A stretch of DNA of 64,000 nt from Polyangiaceae bacterium (lineage in GTDB: Bacteria; Myxococcota_A; Polyangia; Polyangiales; Polyangiaceae): contig CANJMI010000002.1 of NCBI GenBank assembly GCA_947475525.1, positions 62,001 through 126,000 on the forward strand. Direction: 5' to 3'. The translations under genes were made by a program, and so were the position numbers. Positions 34,801-41,684 of the stretch are shown piece after piece; the first letter of the stretch is position 1; each line of letters starts with the position of its first letter. Below the pieces are notes generated by a model that saw nothing but the letters and a program-made list of their open reading frames with translations, was not told the origin of the DNA and ran no database searches.

Positions 34801-35067
34801 CTCGGCGTCGCCCTTCGACTCGAGGGCACCGAGTGCGTCGACGCCGTAGGTGAGTTCGGGCCATTCTTTCCGTGGCTCGAGGACGTGCTGACCGAACGGG
34901 TCAGGTGCTACGAGCGAGCAAATCACCCCAAGCTTGCGCAAGCGAAGGCCGAACTCGAAGCTTTCTCGGCGGACGGCGGGACCGATTTTTCGGAGGCGAT
35001 CCGCCCGGAGCGAGCGAAGGCGAAGATTCGATTCACCGCGAAAGCTTCGGTGTCGCCGGGGCCGTGA
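31804..35067 (+). CDS. Giant membrane/spermidine-synthase-like/TPR fusion
   Basis: The product has 1087 residues. The N-terminal half (1-450) has many membrane segments of the MFS-like type found in fused spermidine synthases, including GRRATALLYGANTLGAVLGAL. Residues about 540-700 are a Rossmann methyltransferase/spermidine-synthase-like domain with GLGTGSTAGWLAALPEIERV, VVELEPAILEVARV and YDLIFSEPSNPYRAGIASLF. The C-terminal third is TPR-like. The usual catalytic Asp of aminopropyltransferases is replaced by Ser-Glu-Pro-Ser-Asn-Pro, as in many MFS-fused members, so polyamine synthesis is doubtful. Its 3' end overlaps the convergent rRNA methyltransferase gene by 35 bases. Confidence 0.9.
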   Translation: MVARVNRKATTIAGLLFVSGMCALIYQVAWLRELRLVFGASTPASAAVLAVFMGGLGLGAYVLGDRVEASREPLVVYAKLELGIALTTAMTPGLLWVARKVYLATGGTLALGTAGGTLARLLLSALVLLPPTLLMGGTLPAAARAATDGEDRGRRATALLYGANTLGAVLGALASSFFLLEIFGTRLTLWLGSLVNVLVAILARVLARKFAEGSAAPDSAVLSESPDAPSVDAKALAASSLAPRRFVLFAAAGSGFVFLLMELVWYRMLSPLLGGSSYTFGLILAVALLGIGVGGIAYTWRAVDRPVTLTAFAFTCGLEALAMTLPYALGDRIAWLTIVLRPMGSIGLVGHAGAWALITAIVVFPAAIVSGYQFPLLIALLGRGERGLGRHVGLAYAFNTLGSIAGSLAGGFFLLPMLGALGAWKLTVWVLVVMVAATLAIRTDDARQVYVPLGLVALAIAMLHGSVGPTAFWRHSPIGVGRFDSLMQRATRNSMEAEWRARNAFTSWEADGRESSIALHTVHDTAFIVNGKSDGAATLDAGTQIMGGLLGSLLHEGTVRRALVIGLGTGSTAGWLAALPEIERVDVVELEPAILEVARVCSAVNRNVLDNPKVHVIVADAREILLTSRERYDLIFSEPSNPYRAGIASLFTKEFYQAVEARLEPEGVFVQWLQAYEIDARSVRSVYATLASSFPAIETWRTRVNDLVLINRRKPSALDVPRLRERIQRSPYREALLSAWKAQSAEEVLARHVAQPGLARALAAAVGAAGVNTDDRNALEFSVARALGRPQDFSIENVMLTARTRGEERPLLTEASHDAVNWLLVYDALVSLGLASEETSVPPLFVEMSSEMAHRFRAHSAWSAGDFASVVREWEAQPNEAISAVERVLLADAYAALGLAEKAEPLLAVLRPLLPLEADVIEARLRFAQQRYADSVTLLERAFAAYRHEPWPNSDLMGRAIGLAGEAAVRESSLAGRVYASLKDEFALSLHRSARLRTALGVALRLEGTECVDAVGEFGPFFPWLEDVLTERVRCYERANHPKLAQAKAELEAFSADGGTDFSEAIRPERAKAKIRFTAKASVSPGP

Positions 35068-35887
35068 GCTTGCGAGGCTTGAAGACCACGAGGGAGTGAC
35101 TGAGCGTCACGGGCATCGTATCAACGGCGTCGAAGCGTTGCCGCGCACCGTGGCGCACCCCGCGGTACGCCCCATCGAGCAGGTCCCGCAGCGCGGCCTT
35201 GTCGAGGACCTCGACCTGCCGTGCTTCTCGCGTCTCGACCCAGTCGAACTGTTCGCCGAAGAGCTCGAGCATGCGTCCACTGCGGTCGGCGACGTGCGCC
35301 GCTCCGAGCACGAGTTCACGTAGTTCGGCTTGGTCGTCTGGCCCGGAGACCGCCACGATCAACACTCCGTTCGGCTCGAGCAAGCGCCAGTATTCCGCCG
35401 CGTTCTTGGGTCCCGTTACCGTGACGAGTGCGCGGAACGATCCATCCATGAAGGGCAAGCGGCGGTCTCCGTTCGCGATCACCCAGCCGAGCTTCGGGTA
35501 GCTCCGCGCGGCGAGATCGATAGCCTCGCGCGAGAGGTCGACGCCTATGCCCTCTGCGCCGAGGCGCGACGCGAGCGCATCGAGGATGAAGCCATCGCCG
35601 GCTCCCACGTCGAGCAAGGCGCCGCCGCTCGAGAACCAAGGCGCGAGCACGTCACCGAGTGCCGTGATGAGCTCACGGGTGCGACCGGCTTCGGCGGTGC
35701 GACGCCGCGCTTCGACGGCCTCTCGGCGGTCCCCGGGATCGAGCGATTTTTTGTCTTGGGGCTGCAGGAGGTTGACGTAGCCGCGCCGCGTGAGGTCGTG
35801 GCTATGACCGACCTCGCAACGCAGCGTGCGCTCGAGCCGTTCAAGGGCGCGCGTGCATCCGCGGACGGGGCAGGAGAGGGTGACCAA
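35033..35887 (-). CDS. rlmA: 23S rRNA (guanine-N1) methyltransferase, RlmA/RrmA type
   Basis: The 284-residue protein starts with a four-Cys/His zinc finger: Cys6, Cys11, Cys24 and His28. This is followed by RGYVNLLQPQDKKSLDPGD, characteristic of RlmA, and then the SAM domain with LLDVGAGDGF, VDLSREAIDLAARSYP, ANGDRRLPF and VTVTGPKNAAEYWRLLEPNG. RlmA methylates G745-equivalent in 23S rRNA. No ATG is usable between the upstream stop and the zinc finger, so TTG at 35887 is chosen, 11 bases after the previous gene's stop; this is the weakest point. Its end overlaps the fusion gene tail to tail. Confidence 0.85.
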   Translation of the reverse strand: MVTLSCPVRGCTRALERLERTLRCEVGHSHDLTRRGYVNLLQPQDKKSLDPGDRREAVEARRRTAEAGRTRELITALGDVLAPWFSSGGALLDVGAGDGFILDALASRLGAEGIGVDLSREAIDLAARSYPKLGWVIANGDRRLPFMDGSFRALVTVTGPKNAAEYWRLLEPNGVLIVAVSGPDDQAELRELVLGAAHVADRSGRMLELFGEQFDWVETREARQVEVLDKAALRDLLDGAYRGVRHGARQRFDAVDTMPVTLSHSLVVFKPRKLTAPATPKLSR

Positions 35888-35898
35888 GCGCGTTCTCG

Positions 35899-36828
35899 TC
35901 AGCGTTGAAAGCTTCGCGATGCTGTGGATTGCGTCCGAGTCTTCACGCCTCGCATGCGACCGTACTTGGTCGCGACGATCTCGTAGCTGATGCTCTCGGC
36001 GAACTGCAGCGGGACGTCGACGCGTACATGGATTTCGTGGCCTCTTGGGGCGACGTCGACGCGGTGGTGGGTCGTCCCCGGCGTGACGTCGAATCCCGTG
36101 GGCGTCCGCGTAAGGGTAACGTGCGTCGAGTCGAGGCACGGGTTGATGCCGTCATTCGCGTAGTGGTCGCAGGCGTGCACGCCGATGGTGTAGGCATCGG
36201 CATCGAGGTCCCGAAATGCGAAAGCGAGGCCGCTGCCCTGAGCCGGCAATGTCGTTGGTGCGAGCCACTCGGGCAGGGGGAGCGCGGCGGGCACAGGCAC
36301 CGTGATTGGCAGAGCCTCGTAGCGCCCGTCCTCGAACGTGAGCTTCAAGAGTAAGGACAGCTCGCTCCGCCCGGCGTCTTCTGCGCGGAGCTGTCCGAGC
36401 CCACACTCGTGCGGGAAGCGTGGTCGATCACACATCGATCCGCGCTCCGCTTGGGTGTCATCCGGGGCACTCAGGTAGAAAAGCTTCGGCTGAAGCGGCA
36501 GCGGCAAATCGACCGTCAGCCTCCGGCCCTCGAAGTTGTCGGGCTCGTCGAGACCGAGGTCGGGTCGAGCCAGCCGAACGAAAAGCGAGAGGTCAGCCTG
36601 TTCGCCTCCGGCCTTCGTATCCATGCGGCGCACCTCAAGCAGCGTGGCCCCCGCATGCGCGCTCGAGAACGCGTTCAGCGGCTCGGCTGCGACGGGCCTG
36701 GTCGCGCGGTTAGGCCCCTCGGCCGTCGAAGCCGGTGGGACAGCCACCACGGCCAGGCTGCCCCGCTCGACAGGGGCCTGGGCGTGGCATCCCGCAGCGA
36801 AGAGCAGCAACGCGGGTCTCCAACACAC
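35899..36828 (-). CDS. Lipoprotein of unknown function
   Basis: The 309-residue product begins at GTG with a short lipoprotein signal (CWRPALLLFAAGC) and a Pro/Ala-rich linker, then a mature domain beginning SSAHAGATLLEVRRMDTK. Regularly spaced beta-like strands (LTVDLPLPLQPKLFYLS, LPITVPVPAALPLPEWL, HEIHVRVDVPLQFAESI) suggest a beta-sandwich; Cys pairs (MCDRP/HECG, HACDHYANDGINPC) may form disulfides. It diverges from the YegP-repeat lipoprotein across 240 bases and is followed by the rRNA methyltransferase gene after 11 bases. Confidence 0.85.
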   Translation of the reverse strand: MCWRPALLLFAAGCHAQAPVERGSLAVVAVPPASTAEGPNRATRPVAAEPLNAFSSAHAGATLLEVRRMDTKAGGEQADLSLFVRLARPDLGLDEPDNFEGRRLTVDLPLPLQPKLFYLSAPDDTQAERGSMCDRPRFPHECGLGQLRAEDAGRSELSLLLKLTFEDGRYEALPITVPVPAALPLPEWLAPTTLPAQGSGLAFAFRDLDADAYTIGVHACDHYANDGINPCLDSTHVTLTRTPTGFDVTPGTTHHRVDVAPRGHEIHVRVDVPLQFAESISYEIVATKYGRMRGVKTRTQSTASRSFQR

Positions 36829-36992
36829 CTCGTTATTCTACACGCGAACCGGACGCTGCGCGATTGAGGTCCTCGTCCGAGCGGATGTCGCGCGCCGTTT
36901 CAAAAGTTGCAGCGATGCAACATAAGTGTCGACTGAGCTGTCTTCTCGAATTTCGCCTCAATGATTCAGGCATGTTGAGACCTTGAATCGCA

Positions 36993-37008
36993 TGGCACGA
37001 CAAGTGCT
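36993..37008 (+). promoter_or_regulatory. Candidate sigma-54 (-24/-12) promoter
   Basis: TGGCACGACAAGTGCT matches the sigma-54 consensus TGGCACG-N4-TTGCW with one mismatch (GTGC for TTGC), and exactly ten bases separate the GG and GC dinucleotides. It lies about 60 bases before the YegP-repeat gene start on the same strand, so transcription would begin near 37018. Myxobacteria use many sigma-54 promoters with enhancer-binding proteins; no activator gene lies nearby. Confidence 0.55.
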
Positions 37009-37068
37009 TAAAGGCCAAGCGAACCAACCCGATTCAGCGCCCAAGCTCGAATCACTGAGGACACCACC

Positions 37069-37869
37069 ATGACGCTTACAAATCTTGTCGCCCGCTCATT
37101 CATCACCCTCGTTCTTGCCGTTTCTCCGGCCGCCCTCACCGGCTGCGCCGTCGACAGCTCCGACTCCATTCAGTCGGAAGAGCAAGAGGTTGGTGCGAAG
37201 TCCGCCGGCCGGTTCGAGCTCTTCGTCGGCCAGGACGGCCAGCACTACTTCCACCTCCTCGCCAAGAACGGCGCGAAGGTCCTCGTCTCCGAGGGCTACG
37301 CGAAGCGCCAAGGCGCCGAAGCGGGCGTGAAGGCCTGCCAGAAGAACGGCGTTGATGCGAACAACTACGACCTTCGCCAGGCGAAGAACGGCCAGTACTA
37401 CTTCGACCTCCTCGGCGGCAACGGCGAGATCATCGGCACGAGCGAGCTCTACGTCACGAAGAGCAACGCGGTGAAGGCGATCAACGCGGTCGTCACCGTC
37501 GTCAAGGCCTCGGTCGACCTCGCGAACGCGCCGACGGAGAAGCCGGCCTTCGCGTCGTTCAAGGGTCTCGACGGAAAGTTCTACTTCCACCTTCGCGCGA
37601 AGAACGGCGAGATCGTCCTTCAGTCGCAGGGCTACGCGAAGAAGTCGTCCGCCGATGCAGGCATCGCGTCGGTCGATTCGAACGGCCAGTCCGAGTCGAA
37701 CTTCGAGCTCCGCGAGGCCGTCGACGGCCGCCAGTACTTCGTGCTCCTCGCGAACAACGGCAAGGTCATCGGCCTCAGCCAGATGTACGCGAGCAAGCAG
37801 GGCGCACAGCGCGGCATCGAGTCGATCGTCAAGCTCCTCACCGAAGAGTCGCTGCCGCAACCAGAGTGA
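37069..37869 (+). CDS. Lipoprotein with four YegP/DUF1508-type repeats
   Basis: The 266-residue product has a signal peptide and lipobox ALTGCAV (Cys26), then four repeats of about 50-55 residues. Each repeat contains the YegP signature of an aromatic-Phe/Tyr strand and a Gly-Glu/Lys turn: GRFELFVGQDGQHYFHLLAK, NYDLRQAKNGQYYFDLL, ASFKGLDGKFYFHLRAK and NFELREAVDGRQYFVLLA, each followed by a SEGY/SQGY-like segment (GYAK, LYVTK, GYAKK, MYASK). YegP proteins are usually short and cytoplasmic; here the repeats are exported. A sigma-54-like promoter lies upstream. Confidence 0.9.
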   Translation: MTLTNLVARSFITLVLAVSPAALTGCAVDSSDSIQSEEQEVGAKSAGRFELFVGQDGQHYFHLLAKNGAKVLVSEGYAKRQGAEAGVKACQKNGVDANNYDLRQAKNGQYYFDLLGGNGEIIGTSELYVTKSNAVKAINAVVTVVKASVDLANAPTEKPAFASFKGLDGKFYFHLRAKNGEIVLQSQGYAKKSSADAGIASVDSNGQSESNFELREAVDGRQYFVLLANNGKVIGLSQMYASKQGAQRGIESIVKLLTEESLPQPE

Positions 37870-37873
37870 TCAA

Positions 37874-37929
37874 GTCCGCACCTCGCGGACCTAATGAAAG
37901 CCGTGCGTGGTCATTCACGCGCGGCTTTT
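37874..37929. terminator. Double hairpin between convergent lipoprotein genes
   Basis: GTCCGC-ACCTC-GCGGAC (37874-37890) is followed by a longer stem GAAAGCCGTGCGTG with CACGCGCGGCTTTTC (about 37896-37930). The second carries one G-U pair, an A-run on its left arm and a T-run on its right, so it can end transcription in both directions. Confidence 0.75.
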
Positions 37930-37931
37930 CG

Positions 37932-38879
37932 TTATTGGGGCTGCTCGACGGGAGCGCAGGTCGAGACGCCGGCACCGACGATCTTGAAGTTGACTTGCGC
38001 GACGGTGGTCGTGAGCTTCGTGCTCGGCGAGTAGCGGTCGACCTGAGAGGTTAGGCCGTTCGGTGCCGTGAAAAGCCAGAAGTCGCCGCCCCAGAATGCG
38101 AACGCCCAGCCGCCGCCAATGTCGACCGTCGGCTGCGGTGCGTTCGACAGGATGGCGCCCGTTTTCTTGTCGATCTCGGAGACCGTCACCGGCGTGGTAA
38201 CGAAGAATCCGAAGAGCCGCCCATCGCCCGTCCCAGTGAGCTCACCCGAGCCTCCACCGTTTTTGTAAGGCCCGATCGGCGATAGCTGCATCGAGGGCAG
38301 CGCGATCTTGCCGATGCCGTAGCCCGTGTAGCTTGCCACGTAGAGCGTCTCGGCTGTGCCCATCGCGTCGTCGCTCGCGAAGCCCATCCCGAAGAGGTTG
38401 AAGTCGAAATTCTGGCTCGGGATGTACCCCGACTTCTTGCAGCTCGCGTCCGCCGTATCGACCGCGAAGATCGGCCCGTCGTCGAACAGCACCCATGCGG
38501 TCCCCGCCCGGTCGACCGCCATCGAGAAGGGCTGGCCCGTGGCCCCTTGGCCTGCACAATTGATGATGCCAATCGGCTTAAATTGCTTGGTCGTGGGCGA
38601 AAAACTGGAAAGCTCGTTGTTGGTGCCGACGACGTAGACGAGCTTTGCCGCCTCGCTGCATTCTTCGCTGCCAGAGCCCGTACTCGTCGTCGATGAAGGC
38701 GAGAATCCGCCACCGCTCAGGGTGCCGACCGACACGTCGAGACCCGTGCTCGTGGAGGTAGACGCCTCACCTCCGCCGTCCGAGGACGATGAGCTCCCCT
38801 TTGCGAAGGTGTTCGTTTTCGTCGCCGAGCAGGCGACGAGCAACGACGCGAATCCGAGGCCGAGCACACGCGACGTCAT
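37932..38879 (-). CDS. Lipoprotein with repeated beta-strand (propeller-like) domain
   Basis: The 315-residue product has lipobox LLVACSA, a Ser/Gly/Thr-rich linker (SSSSSDGGGEASTSTSTG) and a domain from EECSEAAKLVYVVGTNNELSSF. Segments such as GIGKIALPSMQLSPIG, DGRLFGFFVTTPVTVSEID and GGDFWLFTAPNGLTSQVDR recur with a similar strand-turn pattern, suggesting a beta-propeller. Function is unknown. It is convergent with the YegP-type gene and lies 59 bases downstream of the envelope redox operon on the same strand. Confidence 0.85.
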   Translation of the reverse strand: MTSRVLGLGFASLLVACSATKTNTFAKGSSSSSDGGGEASTSTSTGLDVSVGTLSGGGFSPSSTTSTGSGSEECSEAAKLVYVVGTNNELSSFSPTTKQFKPIGIINCAGQGATGQPFSMAVDRAGTAWVLFDDGPIFAVDTADASCKKSGYIPSQNFDFNLFGMGFASDDAMGTAETLYVASYTGYGIGKIALPSMQLSPIGPYKNGGGSGELTGTGDGRLFGFFVTTPVTVSEIDKKTGAILSNAPQPTVDIGGGWAFAFWGGDFWLFTAPNGLTSQVDRYSPSTKLTTTVAQVNFKIVGAGVSTCAPVEQPQ

Positions 38880-38938
38880 GGGCACCACGCTAACGAATCG
38901 GACCGAGCTCCGCTAGTTCCACGCGCCGCGCGTTTGGT

Positions 38939-39598
38939 CTAGCCGCCCTTCAATACGGCGCTGATGCGCGCGAAGTCCTCCTCGTCGAGCGCCCCGTCGA
39001 TGATGCACGCGACCTCCCCTTTCGGTGAGACGAGCGCGTGAACGGGCAACGTCGCGGACTCGGAAATTCCAAACGCGCCGAGCCATTTCTGGCGCGATTC
39101 CTCCTTTAGCCAGTAGGTCGCGCGCACGCCGCCTTCGGGTTGGCTCGCGAGGAAGCGGCGCATTTGCCGTTCGTCGTCGTCCATCGATACGAACGCGAAA
39201 TCGAGCAAAACGCCGGAGTTCCGTAGCTCCGTCTGCCACTTGAGAAGGCGCGGCATCTCCTCTTTGCAGGGGCCGCACCACGCCGCCCAAAGGTTTACCC
39301 AGATCCATTTACCGGCGCCGAACGGGATCGGGTTTGGCGGCGGGTAGGCGGAGGGGGCCGCGGCGGTCTCGATTCGCGTGTCGGGAGTTCGTCCCCGCGG
39401 CTTCTGTGTGCAGAGGGCGCGCGGGGCCTTCTTCGCCGCCGCTGCGGTCGCGCTCGGAGTGGGCTTGTTCGAGGACGGCGTCGCGCTCGAGACGATCGAC
39501 TCATTTCGGTCGCGCACGGTACCGGTACGATTCTGCTCTGCGTCGCAGGCCGAAGCCGCAAGTGCGCCCAGAACGGCGACGCCGCAGCCCATCCTCAT
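38939..39598 (-). CDS. TlpA-like thioredoxin lipoprotein
   Basis: The 219-residue product has a lipoprotein signal peptide (ALAASACDAE), a Ser/Thr/Ala linker and a thioredoxin fold with the active site WAAWCGPCKEEMPRL. Later elements FAFVSMDDDERQMRRFLAS and LPVHALVSPKGEVACIIDG include the cis-Pro (TLPVH). TlpA/ResA proteins reduce periplasmic disulfides, for instance in cytochrome assembly. Its ATG overlaps the stop of the OmpA-like gene, so it is the last gene of a three-gene envelope redox operon. Confidence 0.92.
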   Translation of the reverse strand: MRMGCGVAVLGALAASACDAEQNRTGTVRDRNESIVSSATPSSNKPTPSATAAAAKKAPRALCTQKPRGRTPDTRIETAAAPSAYPPPNPIPFGAGKWIWVNLWAAWCGPCKEEMPRLLKWQTELRNSGVLLDFAFVSMDDDERQMRRFLASQPEGGVRATYWLKEESRQKWLGAFGISESATLPVHALVSPKGEVACIIDGALDEEDFARISAVLKGG

Positions 39599-40299
39599 AG
39601 ACGGCAATCCACCCACGAGACGAAGGCGCTGCGGTTGATTGCTTCCGCCTCGCACTTCTCGGGGCGGGTGACGTTCCACTTGCAGTACTCCTGGTCGAGC
39701 TGCGCGAACTCCTTGCCGAGCCACAGGAGGCCGACCTTCTTGTCGAGCTCGGGATCCTTGTATTTGTCGGCAAGGTAGAACATCACCGAGTTGGCTCGCT
39801 TGTGCGAAAGCGCTCGGTTGTAGTCGACGGGCCCGGTCTTCGACGCGCGGGCGACCACGAAGAAGTAGCGCGCCCCCTTGCGTTCCGCCCAGCGTTCGTC
39901 GAGCGCCTTCTTGGCGTCGTCATCGAGCGTGTCTTGACCGTCGTTGAACAGGATGACGGCCGCGCGATCTTTGAGCGGCGTAAAGAGCTTGTTGAACTCA
40001 TCGTCGCTTATCGACGCGAGCGTCTTTACGTCGGTCGGCTGGCAGCCTCGGCGGCCTTCCGCCCCGCTGAGGCCGCAGGCGTGGATCACACGCGCGAGGA
40101 CTTGCTTGAACTCCGGCGTGCAGTACGAGAGCTCGGCGTCGTCGGCGGTCGCGATCTTGGCCTCGGGCTTCGCTTCGTTCGCGCCGGACACCAGTCGTTC
40201 ATTCGCCCGGCGAACTTCGCCGCGCACACTCAGCGTCGCGCCTGTAAGGAGGCCGAGCCCGGCAAGGAACGCGACGACTATGGGACCACTTTTCGCCAT
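39595..40299 (-). CDS. Secreted/anchored OmpA-like domain protein
   Basis: The 234-residue product has an N-terminal hydrophobic anchor (PIVVAFLAGLGLLTGATL). A region with Cys residues (ELSYCTPEFKQVLARVIHACG, GRRGCQPTD) is followed by a C-terminal domain with AAVILFNDGQDTLDDDAKKALD and YFFVVARASKTGPVDYNRALSHKRANS, the layout of OmpA/MotB peptidoglycan-binding domains (repeated Asp and the conserved NRALS-RA segment). Four or more Cys fit a disulfide-rich envelope protein that could be a client or partner of the VKOR-DsbA and TlpA neighbours. Confidence 0.8.
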   Translation of the reverse strand: MAKSGPIVVAFLAGLGLLTGATLSVRGEVRRANERLVSGANEAKPEAKIATADDAELSYCTPEFKQVLARVIHACGLSGAEGRRGCQPTDVKTLASISDDEFNKLFTPLKDRAAVILFNDGQDTLDDDAKKALDERWAERKGARYFFVVARASKTGPVDYNRALSHKRANSVMFYLADKYKDPELDKKVGLLWLGKEFAQLDQEYCKWNVTRPEKCEAEAINRSAFVSWVDCRL

Positions 40300-40308
40300 G
40301 ATGACCTC

Positions 40309-41595
40309 TCAGAACGTACGAGCCTTGAGCTGCGGAGCGAGCTTGCGGAGGGAGTAGACGAGGCCCATGTCGGTGTCCTCATCGCACATGTGCACGTCGC
40401 CGAGGAAGAGCTGGGGAGTCGAGACGGGCAGGCGGTTGTCGACCGCGAAGCGCAGCATCTCGTCGAGCTTCTTCGTGGTCGCCTTTTCCTTCATGCACGC
40501 GGCAAGACCGGGAAAGCTCCCTTCGATGTAGCCGTCGATCGCCTTCGCACCCTGCATTTTTGCTGTCGAAATGAGCAGCTCTTGCTGGTCGTAGGCCCAC
40601 TCGAGAACCTGGACGGCCTGGTTCTTTGGCTCGGCACAGAGCATCGCCTTCGCGACTTGGCAGGCGCCGGGATGGACGTCCCGCTCGACCATCCAATTGC
40701 AGCTCGAATCGAGCGGGAAGAGCACGATCGTCGTGTCCATCTGCTCCAGGTAGCCTTCGGTATCGAGGCGACGATGCAGCGCGCGGCAGCTCGGGCACAG
40801 CGGGTCGACCATCAGCGTGACGGGCGTGCGGCTGCCGGCGGCCACCGTTCGGGTCAGCGAAAGCTTCATGCCAGCTTCGCTCTTTTCGGTGAGCGGCTTG
40901 GAGAGCTTCCCGCACGACGAGATTTTCTCATCGTGGTTTGGCGCACCCTTCGCGTAGGCGACTGGCGGTAGCAGGGCCGCGCACGCGAGCAGGGCGAGCC
41001 AGCCGGGGACGAGTCCGAGCGCGCCGAATGCTCTCGGTGCCGGTGCCGAGCTCGGGCCCGCATCGGCGTCGGCCTGGAGGCTCGAAGTCTCCCGTGAAAG
41101 CGCCAGCAGGCCGAGGAGCCCGCCGACGAAGAGCGCGGTCGACGAGAAGTAGATGCCCATGCACGTCTTGCAGAACATGCCGAGCCGTGTCGCCGAGAGG
41201 TAGGCCATCACGAGCGACACGATGAACGGGGCGATCGCTAGAAAACCGGCTGTTTTAACAGCGTATTTGGATGCGCCGCGACCTGCCAAGAGCAGGTAGA
41301 CCGCGAAGGCCGCGAAGAACGCGAAGGCTCCCACCGCGAACAGCGAGATCGGTACGCCGCCCCAGATCTTGTCGCGCATGAGCGCGGCGTACGGGCTGTA
41401 GATCGCCGCTCGGCAGCCTTCGTCGGCGCCCGGTGCAGCGGCGAGGCCGGGGACGAATCCGCAGCGCAGATCGTGCACCTGGCGATCGAGATGTCGGCTG
41501 TAGTCGAGCGTGGAGCTCCACGCGAATGCCAGCCCACCGATGGAGCCTAGCGCCATCAGCGCAGGGGCGATCCAGCGACCGATGCGATTCCACAT
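40309..41595 (-). CDS. VKOR-DsbA fusion, periplasmic disulfide-forming enzyme
   Basis: The 428-residue product is a bacterial vitamin-K-epoxide-reductase homologue: four or five membrane segments, loop Cys residues LRCGF and DEGCRAA, and the quinone-site CXXC in MFCKTCMGIY. A C-terminal domain after a membrane segment carries a second CXXC, MVDPLCPSCRAL, as in DsbA-like thioredoxins, and further Cys residues (CNWM, ACQVAK, CAEPK). Such fusions oxidise secreted proteins and pass electrons to quinone. It heads a leftward operon with the OmpA-like and TlpA-like genes. Confidence 0.93.
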   Translation of the reverse strand: MWNRIGRWIAPALMALGSIGGLAFAWSSTLDYSRHLDRQVHDLRCGFVPGLAAAPGADEGCRAAIYSPYAALMRDKIWGGVPISLFAVGAFAFFAAFAVYLLLAGRGASKYAVKTAGFLAIAPFIVSLVMAYLSATRLGMFCKTCMGIYFSSTALFVGGLLGLLALSRETSSLQADADAGPSSAPAPRAFGALGLVPGWLALLACAALLPPVAYAKGAPNHDEKISSCGKLSKPLTEKSEAGMKLSLTRTVAAGSRTPVTLMVDPLCPSCRALHRRLDTEGYLEQMDTTIVLFPLDSSCNWMVERDVHPGACQVAKAMLCAEPKNQAVQVLEWAYDQQELLISTAKMQGAKAIDGYIEGSFPGLAACMKEKATTKKLDEMLRFAVDNRLPVSTPQLFLGDVHMCDEDTDMGLVYSLRKLAPQLKARTF

Positions 41596-41684
41596 GCGGC
41601 GCGACTTACCTCACCGTCGCCCGTGCGGCCAGTTGCTAGGCGAGCTCCCGCGATTTTCGTTCGCTCGTCGGCGCGCGCGAGCCG

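Noticed and set aside
31804-35067. Calling the giant fusion a genuine spermidine synthase
   Set aside because: The catalytic Asp motif is replaced by SEPSNP and the flanking membrane and TPR parts point to another role.
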